From Lentisphaeria bacterium (GTDB taxonomy: Bacteria; Verrucomicrobiota; Lentisphaeria; Victivallales; UBA1829): DNA of 9,291 nucleotides. The stretch is taken from positions 1 to 9,291 of the forward strand of contig DXVA01000006.1 of the NCBI GenBank assembly GCA_019408975.1, read 5' to 3'. Positions 6,077 to 9,291 of the stretch are shown here, in pieces. A model generated the notes under the pieces. It did no database searches. It was not told where the DNA came from and was given only the letters and a program-made list of their open reading frames with translations. The position numbers were made by a program, and so were the translations under genes. Numbering within the stretch: position 1 is the first letter of the stretch; each line of letters opens with the position of its first letter.

Positions 6077-7030
6077 TTACGCTTTTTCCAGATTATCTTC
6101 TTCAATTTTTCCAAAAAAGAATGTTTCGAGGTCCTCTTTGGCGTTTAAACGCTTCACGGAATCCCCGAATCTGGCGCTTAGATCGGCTATTTTCTTCTCC
6201 AGTTCCGGCGCTGCGGTCTTGAAAGTCAGTTCCCATTCGTCGTTTTCTTTCTTCTGGACATTGTCTGCGGAAGTCATGAGTTCCTTGACCGCTTCATCGC
6301 ATTTCACGATCTTGACCAGAATGCCGTTGCCGGTGTCATGGGAGAGCAGGTCGGAAAGCTTGCCTGCGCAGAGAAGATGTCCTTTATTCAGAATGGAAAT
6401 ACTGTCGCAGATCTCTTCCACGTCGGAAAGAATATGACTGCTGAAAAAGACCGAGGCTCCGAACTTGTCGCGCTGTTCAAGAATGATCTCCTTGAATTCC
6501 TGGCGCCCGTACGGGTCGAGACCGAGCAGAGGTTCGTCAAGAATCAGAAGTTCAGGGCTGTTCAGAATCGCCTGCGCGATACCGACACGCTGAAGCATTC
6601 CGCGCGAGAATGTTCCCACTTTGGATTTTGCGTGAGGCGACATTCTGACGATTTCCAGAACTTCCTGAACACGCTGTTTCCGCTTCGATGACGGAATCTT
6701 GAGAAGTCTTGCGCAGACATCCAGAAACTCCATTGCCGAAAGCTGCGGCGTGAACGCCGGGCTGTCGGGAAGGAAGCCAATCCTGTTTTTCACCTCGACA
6801 TCATCATACGGCTTGCCGAGAACGGTAGCCGTTCCCCCCGTGGGGCGGATCAACCCCATGAGAATTTTAATTGTCGTGGTTTTGCCTGCACCGTTCGGCC
6901 CCAGAAATCCGAATACCGATCCTTTGGGAATCGAGATTGTCAGATCTTTCAGCGCCGGCTTTTTGGCTTTCCGCAGCCAACTGCTGTAATCTTTTGTAAG
7001 ATTTTCGGTTTTGATTACAAAATTGTCCAA
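6077..7030 (-). CDS. ABC transporter ATP-binding protein (ABC-2/NatA-like)
   Basis: A 317-residue cytoplasmic ATPase that energises the two permeases encoded downstream. Walker A is GPNGAGKTT (44-52, Lys50). The signature is FSRGMLQ (141-147), a common variant of LSGGQ in this branch. Walker B is LLILDEP with D165 and E166, the D-loop is GLDP (170-173), and the switch His is H199 (SSHIL). At the Q-loop position the sequence is IGFLPD, with D89 where the classic Gln (or the Glu of many NatA-like proteins) would sit. Residues about 230-317 form a C-terminal extension typical of ABC-2 ATPases, ending in acidic and basic helical sequence. The start codon is TTG, chosen because AAGGAGGA lies four bases upstream and no nearby in-frame ATG gives a complete N-terminal beta strand. 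It starts 56 bases after hisC and may be co-transcribed with it. Confidence 0.95.
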   Translation of the reverse strand: MDNFVIKTENLTKDYSSWLRKAKKPALKDLTISIPKGSVFGFLGPNGAGKTTTIKILMGLIRPTGGTATVLGKPYDDVEVKNRIGFLPDSPAFTPQLSAMEFLDVCARLLKIPSSKRKQRVQEVLEIVRMSPHAKSKVGTFSRGMLQRVGIAQAILNSPELLILDEPLLGLDPYGRQEFKEIILEQRDKFGASVFFSSHILSDVEEICDSISILNKGHLLCAGKLSDLLSHDTGNGILVKIVKCDEAVKELMTSADNVQKKENDEWELTFKTAAPELEKKIADLSARFGDSVKRLNAKEDLETFFFGKIEEDNLEKA

Positions 7031-7034
7031 TGTG

Positions 7035-7042
7035 TCCTCCTT
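7035..7042 (-). promoter_or_regulatory. Near-perfect Shine-Dalgarno that sets a TTG start
   Basis: AAGGAGGA on the minus strand ends four bases before the TTG at 7030. It is the strongest ribosome site in the window and is the main reason for accepting the rare start codon. Confidence 0.8.
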
Positions 7043-7086
7043 CCGGTCTCTGCTTTCAAGCGGAGGGTATTTTTATCCGCCGCCGT

Positions 7087-8151
7087 TCAGTTTTTACCGA
7101 TCAGTTCTCTCGTTACTTTCAGCAGTTCCGTCATTTCTTCCGGAGTTCCTATTGTGATCCTGACGAAACTGCATGTCCTTGCTGCCGGAAAATACCTTAC
7201 CAGTATATTCCGCCGTTTCAAGTCCAAAAAATAATTTTTTGCATCAATCGGCGGTGCGGCAAAGACAAAGTTGGTGTCCGAATTGATCACCTTGAAGCCC
7301 AGATCACGCAATGCGAGCGTCAGGGCTTCCCGGGTTGTCTTTACTTTTGCAACGCAGGTATCGAAATAACTTCTGTCCCAAAGCGAGGCTAAAGCAAGTT
7401 TCTGCGTCAGCATCGGGATATTGTAGGAATCCTTCATTTTCATCATGCCGTCGATGATTTTTTCATGCGCGACGGCGAATCCGAAGCGGAGACCGGCAAG
7501 GCTCCGGCTTTTTGAAAATGTCCGGCTTATAATGACATTCGGATATTTTCTGACGAAATCCAGACAGTTGTCACGCGAGAAGTCCGCATATGCTTCGTCA
7601 ATCAGGACGATTCCGTTGAATTTTGCGCAGATTTCCTCCATTTTCGCTTTCGGAAACAAATTTCCTGTCGGTGCGTTCGGGCGCGCAATCATAAAAAGAT
7701 TTGCATTTCTCGCCTGCTGGAGCGCATCCTCCGGGATCTCGAAATCCTCCGTGAGCTGAATCCGTATACAGGGAGCGCCCTGAAGCCCCGCGAGAGTGGG
7801 ATAAAGCGAGTAAGTGGGCTCGAAACACGCCATCGGGCGCCGCGCATCGGAGAAACAGCGGGTTGCAATCGTGAGAATGTCGTCGGAACCGTTGCCCGCT
7901 ATGATGTTATTGACCGAGAATCCGGTCATCGCCGCGATTTCCGCACGCACCTCAAGCGCCAGCGGATCGGGATACAATTTCAGTTTTTCATATTGGAACG
8001 ATGCAAGAGTTTTTTTGACTCCCGGCGACGGCGGATACGGATTTTCATTGGTATTGAGTTTGATTACCGGAGCCCCTTTGGGCTGTTCGCCCGGGGTGTA
8101 GCCTGTCATATTGTCTATTTCAGGTCTGAAATAGGAGACATAGGAATTCAT
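7087..8151 (-). CDS. hisC: Histidinol-phosphate aminotransferase
   Basis: A 354-residue PLP-dependent fold-type I aminotransferase. It converts imidazole-acetol phosphate and glutamate to histidinol phosphate and 2-oxoglutarate in the cytoplasm. The HisC N-terminus is clear (Y-x-P-GEQP at 18-24, KLNTNENP at 31-38). GNGSDD at 86-91 is the phosphate-binding region. The PLP-contacting residues are N159 (RPNAPTG), D185 and Y188 (IDEAY), and the Schiff-base Lys is K214 within TFSKSRSLAGLRFG. R331 (RITIGT) is the substrate-carboxylate Arg. I start it at the ATG at 8151, which overlaps the hisD stop as ATGA and has AAGGAT 8-9 bases upstream. The frame is open to an ATG at 8205, but those 18 residues overlap hisD and do not resemble HisC. 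Length is normal for the family. HisC enzymes sometimes also act on aromatic amino acids, but the coupling to hisD supports the histidine role. Confidence 0.96.
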   Translation of the reverse strand: MNSYVSYFRPEIDNMTGYTPGEQPKGAPVIKLNTNENPYPPSPGVKKTLASFQYEKLKLYPDPLALEVRAEIAAMTGFSVNNIIAGNGSDDILTIATRCFSDARRPMACFEPTYSLYPTLAGLQGAPCIRIQLTEDFEIPEDALQQARNANLFMIARPNAPTGNLFPKAKMEEICAKFNGIVLIDEAYADFSRDNCLDFVRKYPNVIISRTFSKSRSLAGLRFGFAVAHEKIIDGMMKMKDSYNIPMLTQKLALASLWDRSYFDTCVAKVKTTREALTLALRDLGFKVINSDTNFVFAAPPIDAKNYFLDLKRRNILVRYFPAARTCSFVRITIGTPEEMTELLKVTRELIGKN

Positions 8152-9291
8152 TTCTGCGATCCTTTTCTGCGGATGGAACCGCTGCGCCCATGTGCGTCGA
8201 GCCATTCCATTTCAGCAAATTTTTCAATATAGTCAACCTCGCGCATGAGCGCATCTTCGGTGTATTGAACGGTGCTGCTTCTGCGCATGAAATCATTGGC
8301 GGAAAGTCCATGGAAGAACTTCGCGGTTCCCGCTGTCGGGAGCACATGGCTGGGGCCTGCGGTGAAATCTCCCGCCGGTTCCGGTGTCCACTGTCCGAGG
8401 AAAACCGCGCCTGCCGCTTTGACGTCGCACGCACGATGTTCCGCGCCTTTGAACATGAGTTCGATGTGTTCCGGCGCATAATTGCCGGCAATCACGAGGG
8501 CTTCATTGATATCCGCCGCTTCGATGAAGAATACCCCATGTTCAAGAACACGTTCCACCGTCGCGTTTCTGGAGAGCGTCTCCGCCTGTTTGAGAAGTTC
8601 CGTTTTTACCCGGCCGATGATTTCGGCGCAGTCGGTCACGAGAACAGCCTGTTCAAGACCGCTTCCGTGTTCCGCCTGAGACAGCATGTCCGCCGCAATG
8701 AATGCCGGATTTGCCTCCGAGTCCGCTACGATCATGATTTCGGAGGGGCCCGCCACCATATCGATGGCGACGCTGCCGTAGACTATTTTCTTTGCCGCCG
8801 CAACATATGCGTTGCCGGGACCGACAATTTTTTCCACCTTCCGGATGGTATCCGTTCCGTAGGCGAGCGCAGCGACGGCATATGCTCCGCCCATCCGGTA
8901 GACCTCTTTCACTCCGGCTGTTTTGAGCGCATAGAGTGTTGCCGCATGAATCGAGCCGTCTTTCATCGGGGGGGTTGCCGCGACGATCTCTTTTACGCCT
9001 GCCGCCGTCGCAATTCCCGCAGTATGCAGAACCGTGGAAACCAGCGGAGCCGTTCCGCCGGGAATATAGCATCCGACACGGTCCATCGGCGTGAATTTTT
9101 CCCCGAGGACAACGCCCGGGCGCGGCGAATAATTCCAGTTTTTCGGGAGCTGATGCGCTGCAAAGTCCTGAATGTTCGCAAGCGCGGCGGCAATTGCCTC
9201 TTTTGCTTTCGGATCGATTTTCTCCTCCGCCTCCTCGAACTCTTTTTCCGTGACCCGGAAACCGGCAGGAGTGATGTCGAGAGAATCGAAC
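8148..9291 (-). CDS. hisD: Histidinol dehydrogenase, 5' end cut by window edge
   Basis: I extended the frame by hand to the right edge; 380 residues are visible, read from base 9290. About 55-60 N-terminal residues are missing compared with the usual length of about 430. HisD oxidises histidinol to histidine in two NAD-dependent steps. GCYIPGGTAPL and GPGNAYV mark the NAD region. The zinc ligands and active-site residues are all present, numbered from the first visible codon: Q205 and H208 (LSQAEHG), E274 and H275 (APEHIE), D308 (AGDF) and H367 (DAHG). At residue 137 a Tyr stands in GGAYAVAALAYGT where E. coli HisD has Gln188, an NAD-contact position. The segment before the internal ATG at 9086 is a normal HisD sequence (for example KNWNYSPRPGVVLGEKF), so that ATG is not the start. 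The TGA overlaps the hisC ATG. Confidence 0.96.
   Translation of the reverse strand, partial: FDSLDITPAGFRVTEKEFEEAEEKIDPKAKEAIAAALANIQDFAAHQLPKNWNYSPRPGVVLGEKFTPMDRVGCYIPGGTAPLVSTVLHTAGIATAAGVKEIVAATPPMKDGSIHAATLYALKTAGVKEVYRMGGAYAVAALAYGTDTIRKVEKIVGPGNAYVAAAKKIVYGSVAIDMVAGPSEIMIVADSEANPAFIAADMLSQAEHGSGLEQAVLVTDCAEIIGRVKTELLKQAETLSRNATVERVLEHGVFFIEAADINEALVIAGNYAPEHIELMFKGAEHRACDVKAAGAVFLGQWTPEPAGDFTAGPSHVLPTAGTAKFFHGLSANDFMRRSSTVQYTEDALMREVDYIEKFAEMEWLDAHGRSGSIRRKGSQK

Noticed and set aside
7050..7083. Weak GCGGA/TCCGC stem between hisC and the ATPase gene
   Set aside because: Only five base pairs with an 11-base loop and no T-tract, so it is not a convincing terminator.
8152..8205. Upstream ATG of hisC at 8205
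   Set aside because: It would add 18 residues inside hisD with no HisC similarity. The ATG at 8151 has the ATGA overlap and a ribosome site.
8148..9086. Internal ATG at 9086 as the hisD start
   Set aside because: Normal HisD sequence continues upstream in frame to the window edge.

Overview
All eight or nine genes in this window lie on the minus strand, so transcription runs from high to low coordinates. The base composition is mid-GC. The heptosyltransferase-like GT9 enzyme at the left edge implies a Gram-negative cell that makes LPS-type glycans. The mix of a paired ABC-2 transporter, membrane-anchored TPR proteins and unlinked-looking his genes resembles what I would expect from the PVC superphylum, perhaps Lentisphaerota. 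That placement is an impression from protein style and was not tested.

Region 1 (9291 to 7087): the 3' part of hisD (histidinol dehydrogenase, cut by the right edge) is followed by hisC (histidinol-phosphate aminotransferase). Their ends overlap as ATGA. The two enzymes carry out the last steps of histidine synthesis on either side of histidinol phosphate phosphatase.

Region 2 (7030 to 1983): a compact six-gene cassette. In order of transcription it holds an ABC ATPase (TTG start behind a near-perfect Shine-Dalgarno), an ABC-2 permease, a membrane-anchored helical protein ending in two four-cysteine zinc-ribbon-like modules, a second membrane-anchored helical protein, a second ABC-2 permease, and a small secreted protein. 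Spacings are short (67, 17, 23, -1 and 28 bases), so they probably form one transcription unit, possibly continuous with hisDC 56 bases upstream. The permeases share a motif at identical spacing, which suggests a heterodimeric membrane domain served by the single ATPase. The anchored and secreted proteins look like extracytoplasmic accessories. The substrate cannot be read from the sequence. This cassette is the most interesting part of the window.

Region 3 (1982 to 1802): a 181-base AT-rich gap. It holds a strong hairpin whose T-tract lies on the plus strand, a candidate minus-strand promoter, and a small inverted repeat.

Region 4 (1801 to 1): a calcineurin-like metallophosphoesterase, then a GT9 glycosyltransferase similar to heptosyltransferase I that runs off the left edge. 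They are 22 bases apart and probably co-transcribed. No tRNA, rRNA, insertion sequence, CRISPR array or phage gene was seen.
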